Shown: positions 33,691 to 45,149 of the stretch, piece after piece
Numbering within the stretch: the first letter of the stretch is position 1
Layout of the letters: each line of letters opens with the position of its first letter
From: Cycas panzhihuaensis
Lineage: Eukaryota; Cycadophyta
Assembly (NCBI GenBank): GCA_023213395.1
Contig: CM041465.1
Location: 191,339,741-191,403,740, forward strand
DNA: 64,000 bases
Reading direction: 5' to 3'
The notes under the pieces: generated by a model
Told to the model about the DNA's origin: nothing
Databases searched by the model: none
What the model saw: the letters and a program-made list of their open reading frames with translations, nothing else
Program-made: the position numbers and the translations under genes

Positions 33691-36262
33691 TAAAATTTAA
33701 AAACATAGAAGATTCCATTATGTGCAAATTATCACATAATATTTAACCTCAATGACCATCATTAAGAGGGTATTGTCATGGTAATTATTTACCACGGGTG
33801 TATACCAGTATATGTGTGTGTCTGTGAATGGCTGCCCAAGATGACTAATCCTATAGGCAAACATTAAGCCACTGACGCATTCAAAAAAGTGGTCCACAAT
33901 ATATGTATCCCGCATTAGAACTGAACTTTTCATAATCCACTTCATGTCATGTCTTATTTGTTAGGTCCCCATTGGCATAGAACTCACATACAGATTCAAG
34001 GAGGTGACATTGTGGTTTCAAAATTCTCGTTGACAGCTATTTCTGGAAACTGCAAAAGAAAATTCAAATGTTTTACAAAGGGCACAGGTGCTTTGGTAAA
34101 GACAGGCCAAAATCAAGCCCAAATAAGATTGTAAGGGCTGATTGGTGAGAAAACTATAGATATGAGATACATGAATTCTGGAATTTGGCAATCACAATTT
34201 GAGCCAAAAGGCAAGAATCTAATACAGTGGGTGAAATTGAAGTACATGTGAGATTGTGCATTCTCCAAGGAAAAAAAGACGGGCAAAATGTCAGGCTGAA
34301 GTTTGAATCCATGTCCACAACAATCTTTGAATGCTGATGAATGCAAAATCAATAAGCAGCTTTGACATGAATTGCAACAATTGATCCTGAATATATTCAT
34401 GGCAAGGGTGGAGGGGAAGTAAATGATGTTATGACCACATTGTGGGTTTGGCCATGTCAGATACTAAAGCCCGATTTCGCAATATTGACAGGTAACATTT
34501 AGCATGAGGCCTGGTTTCCTATGCTAAGCCCTAGGCATGCAATATGTATTATGAGGAATAATTTTATAATGACATTGGTGTATTATACTTGTAGATCTCT
34601 CACCATGCAATATTGTTTAGATTGAACAATTTTTGCATGGTTTTCATTGCTCTACCTTCTAGACCAAAATTTTGATGTCTCACAAAGCCTATGCAACTAT
34701 CACTTGAAATATCATCCAATCATCTATTCAAAGATTTCCATTGTTCTTCATGTTGGTACACATATCCAAGTTCTACTAGGCACATCATTCAAATACTTGC
34801 ATTCTGCACATACACACAGCACTTCCAAGGGTCATACTATGCATATCATAACTAGTGGGGTGGGAGATACGCCATCTGAAAAATGCAGGAAATGCAGGAA
34901 AGAATACAACAGTATATGCTTTTAAAAAACACACAAAAGTTTAAAGGCTGCACCAACAGGATTTAAATCTTGTATTTCACTGCAGATCTAAGTAGGTTCT
35001 ACATTTTGTTTGCAATATGAGCAAGATTCTGAATTGTTTCCAATATACAGCTGGAACAGAAAAGATCAGAAATCAAGTTTCATTATGTGAAACATGTGCA
35101 GATTTATGCACCTCCAAACTTAAGGAAATGCGTCCAGAAGGGTAAACATCAGAAATGGAGTTTCATTATGTGAAAAATCAACAGATTTATGCATTCAAAA
35201 ACTTCAAATCCGATATATCCCTGCAAATCAAAATCTGAAGATTCTTGCAACCACAAACTTGGAAATTTCTATTCCCCTGGTAACAGAAGGAGACTCTACA
35301 ATATTTTTTAGCAAAAAATAACAATCAGAATACTCTTGAAGGAAAAACACCACCTGGAAAGAAAATAAACATAAAAGAAGTTAAAATCAACACCCCCCCC
35401 CCCCCCCCCCCACACACACACAAAAGGAACACTAATTTGTAACAGTCAAATACCCACAAATTTATACAACATAAATAACCCTAGGACAACATAAACATTA
35501 CTTAATACCAGTGTCTCCTGTAATGCAGATACACATCTCTGAGTTTTAATGCATATATCTGAGTTTCATGATAAACATTTCCCTAAGGAATCAGGATTCT
35601 ATAGCAAAGGAAACATGAATAGATGTTTTGGCCACCTAATCCAATTGCCCAGACAAAAGAGTGATACAAATTTGCATTGGTCTTGGATATAATAGTTACA
35701 TAGAAGTTTTAAAGGGGTTCAAACAGAATCTGAACATGTGAAACAATCAATGCAAATTTGACCCCTTCACATTTTAAATGTTAATTAGGTGAATGTTACC
35801 TAAAGTTAGGCTACTACTAACTATGTTTATAATAACTGTCTGAGGTAAATGTTAGTAGGTTAAATATTAATTCAATTAATATTATAAGAAACAGATTAAT
35901 AGTAAAATAGAACCTTCCAACATCTCTCAACTGCTTTTCAATGTAGCTACATCATATAAATGATTTCATAGTTACAAACTAGTCTAACCATTGTGAGACC
36001 ATCTAGTTTATAATATTTATTTGGCATTCATATAGTCCCAACATGTGTATATCTTATTTTCTAAGAGTCATCCCTCTTAAAGTGTCCTTGAGATACAAAG
36101 TCTCTTGCAGACCCTTTCCTTTTTTGTATGCAATGGTTTGCACAAGTACATTGATTAAACATGAAGAGCCACTCAACCATTCTAAATATGAAAATAGAAG
36201 CATAAACAAAATAGGAATACAGCAGGTTATAGAAAAGCAGTTGCAATTATCCAAGGGCTTAC
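33691..36262. other. 2.6 kb without recognisable genes
   Basis: Probably intronic, given the RAPTOR exon that follows on the minus strand, though I could not find the next exon here. A C-run followed by CACACACACA lies at 35392-35421. Confidence 0.45.
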
Positions 36263-36365
36263 CAATCCAGCACTCCATTCTTGCACATGGAAATATCTTA
36301 ATAACATCTGGAGGATCCATGCCAATGTTTAAACACAGCACCAACGCAACAGATCCTGTCTTCAT
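36263..36365 (-). CDS. RAPTOR: internal exon of RAPTOR (TORC1 scaffold subunit)
   Basis: The minus strand encodes 34 codons plus one base: [32 protein letters not shown]. This is the strongly conserved N-terminal part of plant RAPTOR, at the start of the caspase-like raptor-N domain. RAPTOR presents substrates to the TOR kinase in the cytoplasm. A pyrimidine-rich acceptor TTTGTATGCAG immediately precedes the first codon, and a clean donor GTAAGC follows the final G. The donor splits the next codon in phase 1, consistent with the Asp that follows CWI in the family. No other RAPTOR exon is visible, so neighbouring introns would be very long, or this is a displaced exon. Conservative sequence and intact splice sites favour a live gene. 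Confidence 0.82.
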
Positions 36366-36419
36366 CTGCATACAAATGAAACATCTGTGAAGAAATCAAC
36401 CATTGAGAATGGAAAAACG

Positions 36420-36625
36420 CTGCATGAGTGTCCTGATACCAGGTAGTAACAATCAGAAGACTTTATGGCTTATTGAACCATTAATTGTTGAATAGGGAAT
36501 CAAAGGGATACAAGCTTATAATGAAAAATGCCTACACCCAGAAGAAATATATAAGAAGGTGAATTTGCAATAAATACACTCCAAATTGACAGCATTATAT
36601 ACATTTTCAGACAGGCTCAAAATTT
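36420..36625. repeat. duplicated flank, left copy
   Basis: Aligns imperfectly with 39880-40090: both contain a CAATCAGAAG/TAATCAGAAG start, CTTATTGAACCATT, and AATTTGCAATAAAT followed by CTCCAAA. It is a direct duplication now separated by the 36681-39704 element. Confidence 0.6.
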
Positions 36626-36680
36626 CTTAAATGGTAAAACGTTTATTAAAAAAACTGGGTAAAAAAATTGCTACATAGGC

Positions 36681-37033
36681 TGTTATGGACCTATACCACT
36701 AATGGTAGTCGCCCATAACTATGGCTAAATCATGGACTAATAGAACTTAGTCTAAAATATAATTATTAAAAGTCGATTTTATTATTATTATTAAGGACTA
36801 GGTATTTTATTATTATTAGAAGTTGACTTTATTATTATTAAAAAGTTGGTTTTTTAAAAGGTAATAAATTTTGATACCTATAAATAGAGGATTATCATTC
36901 ATAAGTAAGTCATCTTTTGTGAGTTAATTCATTTGGGGTCTTTTGACCATTTGGCTCTTTGGGACTTCATCTCAACTTTCATTTCAGTTTTCTTTTGTGT
37001 TCATGGAAGTAAATCCAATTTGGGATCACTTCA
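36681..37033 (+). repeat. 5' LTR of the short gypsy element
   Basis: Starts TGTTATGGACC, ends GATCACTTCA. A strong TATA box, CCTATAAATAGAGG, lies near 36879; upstream is a run of TTTATTATTATTA repeats. Confidence 0.92.
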
Positions 37034-37035
37034 AG

Positions 37036-37047
37036 TGGTATCGGAGC
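37036..37047 (+). promoter_or_regulatory. primer-binding site of the short gypsy element
   Basis: TGGTATCGGAGC, one base from the standard initiator-Met tRNA site, two bases after the LTR. Confidence 0.88.
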
Positions 37048-37599
37048 TTCATTTTTGGCGTATCAAAGATCTACATTTTTGAAAGTATAAGCAAAAATAA
37101 TTCAAGAAAGTAATCACAAATTTGAGTCGACCATGCCTGTTCTGCGCATTTTGAGTGGTTATACTACATGGTTTGAAGCGAACTATCAAAAATTGTAGGG
37201 ACTTCAATTTCAACCTACTATCTATCATTGTATTTAAGGTCTAAAATCTATTATTGCAACTTCATACAGCCATAACTTTGGCTACAAGCGTCCAATTGAC
37301 CTCAATGTTTTTTTGAATCCATATGTCTCAACGTCTACTTTCCGTTGGAAGTGGTTTCAAATCCATTGGATATCAAAGTAAAAGGTTACTATTAATTTTT
37401 GCAACAAATACTACTGTGATCCCCAAAAACCCTAATCGTGACCCACCTTAAAAGGGCCATAACTTTTGCTACAAGCATCAAAATTCAATTTTGTCTGAAG
37501 CATTAGAACCTTGACTTAGAGTATTTCATTTCAAAGTATAATTTGACATACTTGGAGATGGTTTTATATGGTAGCCATTAAAAGATATTCAAAAGATCA

Positions 37600-39110
37600 C
37601 TAGGGAGGTTGTAAAAACTAGATCTTCGCTTAGGATTTCAAAAACCAAAGACAATCAAACATAAAAAAATAATGGACCAAGTTCCTAAGGAACTTTGAAT
37701 TCTTAAGCAAAATTCTAGCAAGCCGAAAGAAGATATAAATAAAAGACATGGAAGGCGTGACCTTCTAACAAACGAAGTAAACAAATTAAAGGATTCTGGG
37801 AAAAAGGAGAATACCAACAATGGAAATGGTAAGGGAGAAGATCAAAAACAGTATAAAAGATATAAGGAAGAGGATTGGAAGGAATATAAGAAATTTGAGG
37901 AACACCAACAGCCAATCTTTCGCTAGAAGCTAAAGTTACCAATCTATCTCCAAGACATTAATATTGAAGCAGACGAATGATTAGCAAAAATAAAAAATGC
38001 TATCGATGAACTCCATATCAGTAACACACATTGACAAATCCACTTCGCCATAGACCATCAAACAGGATCTATGTGTCATTGGGCAACACTCTGATAAAGG
38101 AAAGGAAAACTCACAATTTCAAATATTTTGTGGAAGCCTTTCAAAAACAAATGAAAGAACTCTAAATGGCTAGCACCTCCTTCACCAAGGGTCCCCTGCC
38201 ACAATCGACAATACAAACAAAAGTTCTCTATTCTAGAATAAATACGTCAAATGAAACGAATACAATGATGTAGCAAGAGAATGCTAAATATTAAATCACA
38301 CAAAGACAATTCGACGTTGTGGCACCGCCTGAAATCCCAAGCTCGGGATCCAAGAAAGTGAAGCCTAGCAAGCGAGGAAACTTGAGCTATCAAGATAATA
38401 GTTCCAACACAAGTAGCTCCCCAAGCATTATAGAAAGGGAGCAATTAGGCAAAAAAGCTACGAAAAGGGCACTAAACATTTGCCACACATGCAAAAACCA
38501 TTAGAGCAAAGAGAATCAATACATGAAGACTAATGAGAACATTGATATTGAAGGTGACAACGAAGAAGAATGCAAAGCAGACTTAGAGGAGGGGCAAAGA
38601 GTCAACCTACATGGCAAAAGCAAAAGCAAAGGATAGCCAACCTAAAGTTCTCTCACCAACCATGTTAAAGGCACCACAGGCTAACACCATCAAGCTCTTT
38701 GGTTACCTCGAAAAGGAAAAGGATGTGATTCTCATCAATCCAAGCAATGCTCATAACTTAATTGACACACAAATAGCCAAAAAATTAGGATTGAATATGA
38801 AGACAGAGAGATCCTATACCTCACACCCAGGAGGACAAAGCTTAGGCAGAATTGAACACCAATGACTTCATATAGCCAATTACGAGTTTTCGACAGATTA
38901 TTATCCCACTCTTATAGAACGATTTGACATAATCTTAGGTATCAAATGGCTATGGACACTTAGGACTTATGCCCTGAATCATGACAAGGGCTTTGTCAAG
39001 TTTAGAATCAATGGGCAAAAATACCAACTAATAAAAAGTCACACCCCAACACCAAAAGTTGAAAGTATAGGAGGTAGTGTGAGGAATAATTAGGTTATTG
39101 GGCAAAAATA
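37600..39110 (+). pseudogene. degraded Gag and protease of the short gypsy element
   Basis: Lysine/glutamate-rich Gag remnants run from 37600 to about 38560. A protease block lies at 38611-38865 (DVILINPSNAHNLIDTQIAKKLGLNM), in which the catalytic Asp is Asn. GIKWLWTLRTYALNHDKGF and FRINGQKYQL at 38935-39030 are the usual sequence after the protease. Immediately afterwards comes the 3' end; RT, RNase H and integrase never appear. Confidence 0.75.
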
Positions 39111-39351
39111 TCAACCTACCAAGATTTGCACCCTAGGATCAAAGGACATACTTGCAGAAAGCAACACAAAGAATGATTCACTAAAACCATGTTGGCTTCT
39201 TCACTATAATATTCTTCCAAACCAAAGAGCTAAAGGAGGGGCATTTTGTGGAACAAGGGTTAATCACCCAGGTCACCAACCTACCTCAAGAGAGCAACAT
39301 ACACCATTATCAACACTTTGTGGGCAAAGCGTGTTTCAAAGGAGCACGAAT

Positions 39352-39704
39352 TGTTGTGGACCTATACCACAAATGGAAGTAGGTCATAGTTATGGTTAAA
39401 TCATGGATTAATAGAAGTTAACCTCAACTATAATTATTAGAAGTCGATTTTATTATTATTAGGGGCTAGGTATTATATTATTACTATTGGAAGTTGGCTT
39501 TATTATTATTAGGAAGTCAATTTTTTAAAAGGTGATCAATTTTGACACCTATAAATAGAGGATTATCATTCATTTGTAAGTCATCTTTTGTGAGTTAAGT
39601 AATTTGGGGTCTTTTTACCATTTGGCTCTTAGGGGCTTCATCTCAGCTTTCATTTTAGTTTTCTTTTGTGTTTGTGGAAGCAAATCCAATTTAGGATCAT
39701 TTCA
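39352..39704 (+). repeat. 3' LTR of the short gypsy element
   Basis: Starts TGTTGTGGACC, ends GATCATTTCA, 353 bp, identical in length to the 5' copy, with the same CCTATAAATAGAGG box near 39549. Confidence 0.92.
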
Positions 39705-39879
39705 TGGGCAACACAAGACTATTCTGGTATGCAGATTTTCTCCTCTAGAATCCAAACATTGCAAAAAAATTCCATAGAGGATATATTCATTAGTAGCGAT
39801 GTTTTGCCATAACCAAGATGACATATTTAAACATGAAGTTACAAGGAAATCAACTCTTCAAAATATAGAGAAACTGCAC

Positions 39880-40090
39880 AAGCTACTCCATGTTGAGTAG
39901 TAATAATCAGAAGCTCGCATGCCTTATTGAACCATTTATCATAGAAAAGAAAGCCAAAGGAATACAAACTTGCAAAGGAATACGCCTACACTTGAAAGTA
40001 ATGGAAGAAAAAAAAAAACAATTTGCAATAAATATGCTCCAAAATAATGACAAACATTTCCAAACAAATTCAAAATTTTCTCAAAGCAAA
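39880..40090. repeat. duplicated flank, right copy
   Basis: Partner of 36420-36625. It is followed at 40079 by TCTCAAAG, the possible 5' target duplication of the LINE. Confidence 0.6.
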
Positions 40091-40399
40091 AGTCGGTCTA
40101 GGGATCGAAGAAATTTAGAATAAGGTGAGCCAAGGTCATGCAATAAGTATTGTGCATGTGTGAGCTATTATTAACCACCATTTTTGCATTCACCTATATT
40201 TAGTGGTCAGCTAAGGTACATTAGGCTATCTGTGTCACTCTGTCCATGTTCTATTTCAAATTGGGTACCATTATTGTTGCTCCAAGAAGTAATCAATCAT
40301 TTGCAAAAGTGATTAGAGAATATCGATAGTCCAGAGTTGATTCAACATTTTTTAGCCTACAAGGTGATGATTGCTCCAAAAGAACACCAAAGGTTTATC

Positions 40400-41335
40400 T
40401 CAAAGAAATATAATGAGATGAGTTGGACCTTCCTTCCATATCCCTGAGTTTTAATTATGTGTGTAATGCTTTACGAGAGGTTTATTCTAGTACGCTCGTA
40501 ATATATTTTGTTAGCTACACACCTCTACAAAAAGGTCCTTACACAATGGGTTAAAGAGTTTATTGAAGTGTTTCAGTGGAAGGTTAGCTCCATTAGAAAC
40601 CTAGGTACCAATGGAAAACTTATTTTTCTTCATATTTAAGTCCCCTAAGGCATTTAAGCATGTACTCCGATGCGGCCAATGGATGTGCAGGCACAACTTG
40701 TGATTTTTAACTGTTGGGAGCTTGGCTCTTCGATGGATCATGCTATTACTTTTAAGTGCCATGTCTAGTTTGAGTTTCTAGGCCTCCTCGTGCATCCATG
40801 GCCATTTGTTAAAGTGATGGTTAAACCTATTCGAGATTTTGTATTCCCTAAGCCCCATCCTAAGTTTTGTCCCAAATTAAGCATTAGATTATGTGCTAGA
40901 GTAGATTTGTCAAAAGATCTTCTTAAATCCATACAAATTCAAGCTGGTCTAAATACATAGAAACAAGAAGTGGTTTACTTGAATGAGACAAATACATGTT
41001 TTAAGTGTTACTCATACGAACATAGGATCAAGGATTGCCCATTAATGCATGTTAATGATTCCAAACCATCTCCACCAAAAGTGGAAGTTTAAATTCTTGT
41101 TATAATACATAAGAATGGGTGAAAAAGTGAGGTTCACAGCAAAGAGGTGACAGGAAAGACAAAGTCAAAAACCCAACAAGCCTTAGCCTCAATCCACTAA
41201 CAAACCCTTGGGTGGCTCTAAGGAAAGTAAGGCCAACAACAAAGACGAAGGAAATGCCAAGGATATGGAGCCAAAATTCCTTAAGCCCCCACCACTTACC
41301 ACTCACCTCATGATCTCCCCAAGATACAAAGAGCT
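40400..41335 (+). pseudogene. LINE ORF1 (nucleic-acid-binding protein)
   Basis: Fragments across frames show the plant L1 ORF1 pattern: KAFKHVLRCGQWMCRHN near 40660, RLCARVDLSKDLLKSI near 40895, and a CCHC-type knuckle CFKCYSYEHRIKDCPL near 41000. Similar proteins (DUF4283 plus knuckle) coat the LINE RNA. There are several stops. The frame is finally cut by the LTR element at 41341. Confidence 0.7.
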
Positions 41336-41340
41336 AGGAA

Positions 41341-41705
41341 TGTTAGAAATATAGCACAACAGATCTATTGGACATATGAAGATATAATAAAGCACATATG
41401 CATGAGGTAATAACTAATGAACAAACTAAAGAATGAAGTACGTACAATACATAAGACAATAAAGCTTGTGGAAGATGATCATCCTCAATCACTGCATTAA
41501 GTATGAATACATACATATAGTATATAGTCACTTCATACTTATCCAATCACATGTAAAAACTCTTATGTCCACTAATGGGACATTTACATGAATAGGTGTG
41601 CACCACCTTGGGCACAACTTAATTATCCCAATTTAATAATCCTATGAAAGAGTTGAGGGGGACTCCTTAACATTAACATTAACTAATTAAACATTATCTC
41701 TAACA
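41341..41705 (-). repeat. 3' LTR of the non-autonomous copia
   Basis: Plus-strand ends TGTTAGAAAT and TCTCTAACA; 365 bp; followed by the polypurine tract complement. Confidence 0.92.
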
Positions 41706-41717
41706 CCCCCCCCCCCA

Positions 41718-44221
41718 TAATGTTTAATTACATAACTCAAATGTCACATCAACACTCCATCATATCATCAACACTCTTTCATCAAGGCAGGAACCATCTG
41801 TCCTCTCCAAATAAGTCAAGCACCATCTACCTGCTCCAACATCCACCTCTACTTTGTACAAGTTGTTCAACTAGAAGCTTCACACCAACCAATTCTCCCT
41901 GGCCTCTGTAAGAAAAAAGCTCCATCTATTGGACTGCATGGGTAACAAGCCGTTGCAACTGCCAATTCTCTAGGAAACTCCTTTATGTACACTACTCTAT
42001 CAACACCAAATCAACTATTCTGAGAAAAACCAAATTACTTGGCCAGTTAAATAAGTTGAAAGCAAAAGTAGCAAGCAGATCCCACCTCTTGCTAAATGGG
42101 ATTTAACAGTAGCTTCTTTCCTTCTTCTTGAAGCCTTCACCAAATGACTTCATCTTCTATCAACAGTGCTCTCACCTGGCCTGCTCTCAACACACAACCC
42201 TCCAATCTTGGGATTACAAAGTTCATCAATCATCTATCAACCAACAAACAATTATACTTGAAGTCTCAAACTCTAAACTCTTCAAAATTTCATTCAACTT
42301 GCTTGTCTACTCAAAAACACACACACCATACAAATACCAACAACATAGGATGTGACTTCATAAAAACAAGAAATATAACTCTCTCATCAAGCATCTTTAA
42401 CCAACAAGGGTTCTTTAGTGCCTAAAAAACATGTTAAGCCTACTTTCCTTGATTGAAAACTTCATAGCATCAAGCTCAAAAGGTGTCATATCATAACTCA
42501 TTTTGACTGCAACAAAATAACAAACTAAATGCACTTGAGGGCACCTCAATCCAACATTCCAATGAAGAGTTATCAAAGAAACACATATAGCATGTTATTA
42601 AAAAAATGAAATTGGGCAAAAATAAAAATAAGCCCCTTTCGTTTCTAGCCCTTGGGCACATGCTCATCTCCATATGACCATCCATTAAGGTTCTTGGGCA
42701 AGGGGCAGATTTCAAACCACTATTCAACTTAATTTAATGCAAATATAACTTGTAAAAATAAATTTTTACCCTATTATAAATTTCAATGCATCTTAATCAT
42801 GAGGAAACTTGAACTCATCGCCGATTTACCAAACAGAAATCCCCGACAACTAGCCTATAAGAGTAGCATAAGGTACATCAATTGCAATACCATTTTTCTC
42901 ACCTCTTGATCTTCAATCTCCATCAGAGGAAAATTCACCAAGTCTGCCAGGTCAGCAAGGATACAAATACAACTAGCAATCTATTGAATTTCCTTCAGCA
43001 ATCTAATGGAACTCCTCTTGACCCTCTTTCTAAATTCTTCCATCACCATCTCATATATGGACAAAAGAGAGGCATCCCATGAGAAATGATGCGGCACAAA
43101 AACATGAGCATGCAACCCTTTGTCCTGGTAGGGAATGGCGGCCACGAGTATCCATGTGGCAATGAGGAGGGGCATTATTCATGATGTAAGCTAGTGTCAA
43201 AAGGTCGTTCATCGCTACCATCTCCATACTCTTGGGCAGCACAAGGCTAGCACTCCTCGCCTGCAACTGTCTTTCGACGGACCACAAATGGGAAACGTTC
43301 CATGAGAGAGACCAAAAATGCCCAACGAACGTTGTTTCCCATCAACTACTCTAATCGAACGAACGATTTCCATGAGCGAGCAATAAATAGGCCTCCTTTT
43401 CATCTGCCATGGCAAGGGATAGATCGTTTAGGGCTTTCTTGGTGCAACAAAATTGACCTTCGCCTAGGGTTCTTTGCCTTTCGTCCAAAGCGCATATCAC
43501 AATCTCCATGTGCCTTAGCTAGAGTTGAACCTACCCCATGTTGTCTCTAATGGTGTTGCACATGTCCAACACTCTAACGCCCCATTTGAAGTACGTGCCT
43601 CTAAAAGCCCTCCAATGCTTGTTGGTCTTGGCTAAAACTAGAGACATTGGCGATGTTGTTATTGTTGCTATTCACGGGATGCATTTTGGAGGTGATTAGT
43701 AGATTGCCCACTGATGAGAACATGACAGGCATGCCCTATGAGACAGTGGCTACAGGCATCATTTGTATTTTTAAAACAAGAGAGATCTATTTTGCAATCC
43801 TTGGCACCTAGAAGGCTCACGTCCAAGCCATCCTTCATAACACTTCTACCATAGTGTCCTCAAGCTACTAGTCTCTTGGCCCATATGTCGTATGCTCCAT
43901 ATGACCTGTCATATTAATCATGTTAAAAATATAACAGAGATGGAACTGTCATTTGATGATAGCAGCCTTCATCTAATTTGCACTTTAGGCCTACAATCTC
44001 TGTCTTAAACAAACAAAATGCTAACATGAAAAAGGGAATTTCATACCAGTAATCCATCCACAAAATTTTGCCCAATAAACTATCAAACCTTATTTCAATC
44101 CTTCAATTTGGCTCATACTGGCTCTATCATTGATGTCGATATACTACGATCGCATCTTCTTATTATTGTAGGCTAACCTTGGCTCTTCAATCTACTCTGA
44201 TCTGTAGAAACTCAGTGTCCT
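41718..44221. other. interior of the non-autonomous copia
   Basis: No retroviral domain. The left half is CT-rich and AT-rich leader-like sequence. 43050-43560 is more GC-rich, with several short overlapping open frames on the minus strand, none recognised. Confidence 0.6.
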
Positions 44222-44233
44222 GCTCTGATACCA

Positions 44234-44601
44234 TGTTAGAAATATGGAAGAGCAGATGTATACATATGAATATATAATAAAGCACATAAACATGAGGTGA
44301 TAGTTGATGTAAACAATAAATGAATAAACTAAAGAATGATGTATGTACAATACATAAGACAATAAAGCTTGTGGAAGATGATCATCCTCAATTACTGCAT
44401 TAGATATGAATACATGCTTATAGTACATGGTCACCTCATATTTGTCCAATCACATGTAAGAACCTTTTAAGTCCACCAATGGGACATTTACATCAATAGG
44501 TGTACACCACCTTGCACACAACTTAATCATCCCAATTTAATAATCCTATGAGAGTTGAGGGGGACTCCTTACCATTAACTAATTAAACATTGTCTCTAAC
44601 A
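44234..44601 (-). repeat. 5' LTR of the non-autonomous copia
   Basis: Same termini as 41341-41705, 368 bp. The adjoining GCTCTGATACCA is a perfect complement of the standard primer site. Confidence 0.93.
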
Positions 44602-44696
44602 AGGAATAGATCAAATGAGGAAAAGGTTGAGAATTCTATTAAATGTTACTTTGATCTAATGATAATGTTAGAATATCTTCCATAGAACTAATACCA

Positions 44697-45045
44697 TGTT
44701 GAAGAAACTAAAGTAATAACAAGATTATTAACAAGTATATCAAGAGACCAATAAATAAACAACAAAAATCATAAAACACAAATTTATGTGGAAAGCCCAA
44801 AAAGGGAAAAACCACTCTCTAAAGTACTAACCCCTCTATTAATGAACTTGAGCTCAATTACATATCTTTTGCACCTCTCTCGCCCCTGATCCCTTCAGAT
44901 CTTAGGTGCTCACCTCTCCAATTAATACAAAGTACATGATGTCCTTTTATAGAGTTTCCACGACATAAATGACCAATAAGACATAACCTCTTAATTAACC
45001 AATCTAATAAGGCAATATTAAATTACCACTTAATATCTTCCAACA
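44697..45045 (-). repeat. copia-type LTR, probably isolated
   Basis: Plus-strand ends TGTTGAAGAAAC and TATCTTCCAACA with LTR-like sequence between. CTAATACCA directly before it resembles a decayed primer-site complement, so this may be the 5' LTR of a deleted minus-strand element. Flanking pentamers do not match. Confidence 0.6.
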
Positions 45046-45149
45046 AATAAAGAAACCTAAATCCATTGTCAATCCACTAGATGATAATATGTTTGCAGTT
45101 TCAACTATCAATCCTAAGGATAAGGGTGATAGTATAGAGATTCAAAAGT

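Larger units (their letters stand above)
36681..39704 (+). mobile_element. short non-autonomous gypsy LTR element (gag-protease only)
   Basis: Two 353-bp LTRs (36681-37033 and 39352-39704) enclose only 2.3 kb. The interior holds a long leader, degraded Gag and a protease, with no RT, RNase H or integrase. Flanking pentamers TAGGC and TGGGC differ by one base and are a likely TSD. The layout fits the TR-GAG class, which must borrow enzymes from autonomous relatives. Confidence 0.85.
41341..44601 (-). mobile_element. non-autonomous copia-type LTR element, TSD AGGAA
   Basis: LTRs at 41341-41705 (3') and 44234-44601 (5') are in minus orientation. Primer site complement GCTCTGATACCA lies at 44222-44233 and a poly-C (minus-strand poly-G) polypurine tract at 41706-41717. 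The TSD AGGAA is perfect (41336-41340 and 44602-44606). The 2.5-kb interior has no gag or pol that I recognise, so it is LARD-like. A minus-strand open stretch near 43287-43051 has no known domain; it could be captured host sequence or chance. Confidence 0.9.

Noticed and set aside
35392-35421. C-run plus CA repeat as a regulatory element
   Set aside because: Simple microsatellite; no further signal around it.
39710-39890. Second decayed RAPTOR exon in the right duplicated flank
   Set aside because: The duplication does not clearly extend through the exon; translation of this stretch shows none of the conserved RAPTOR residues.
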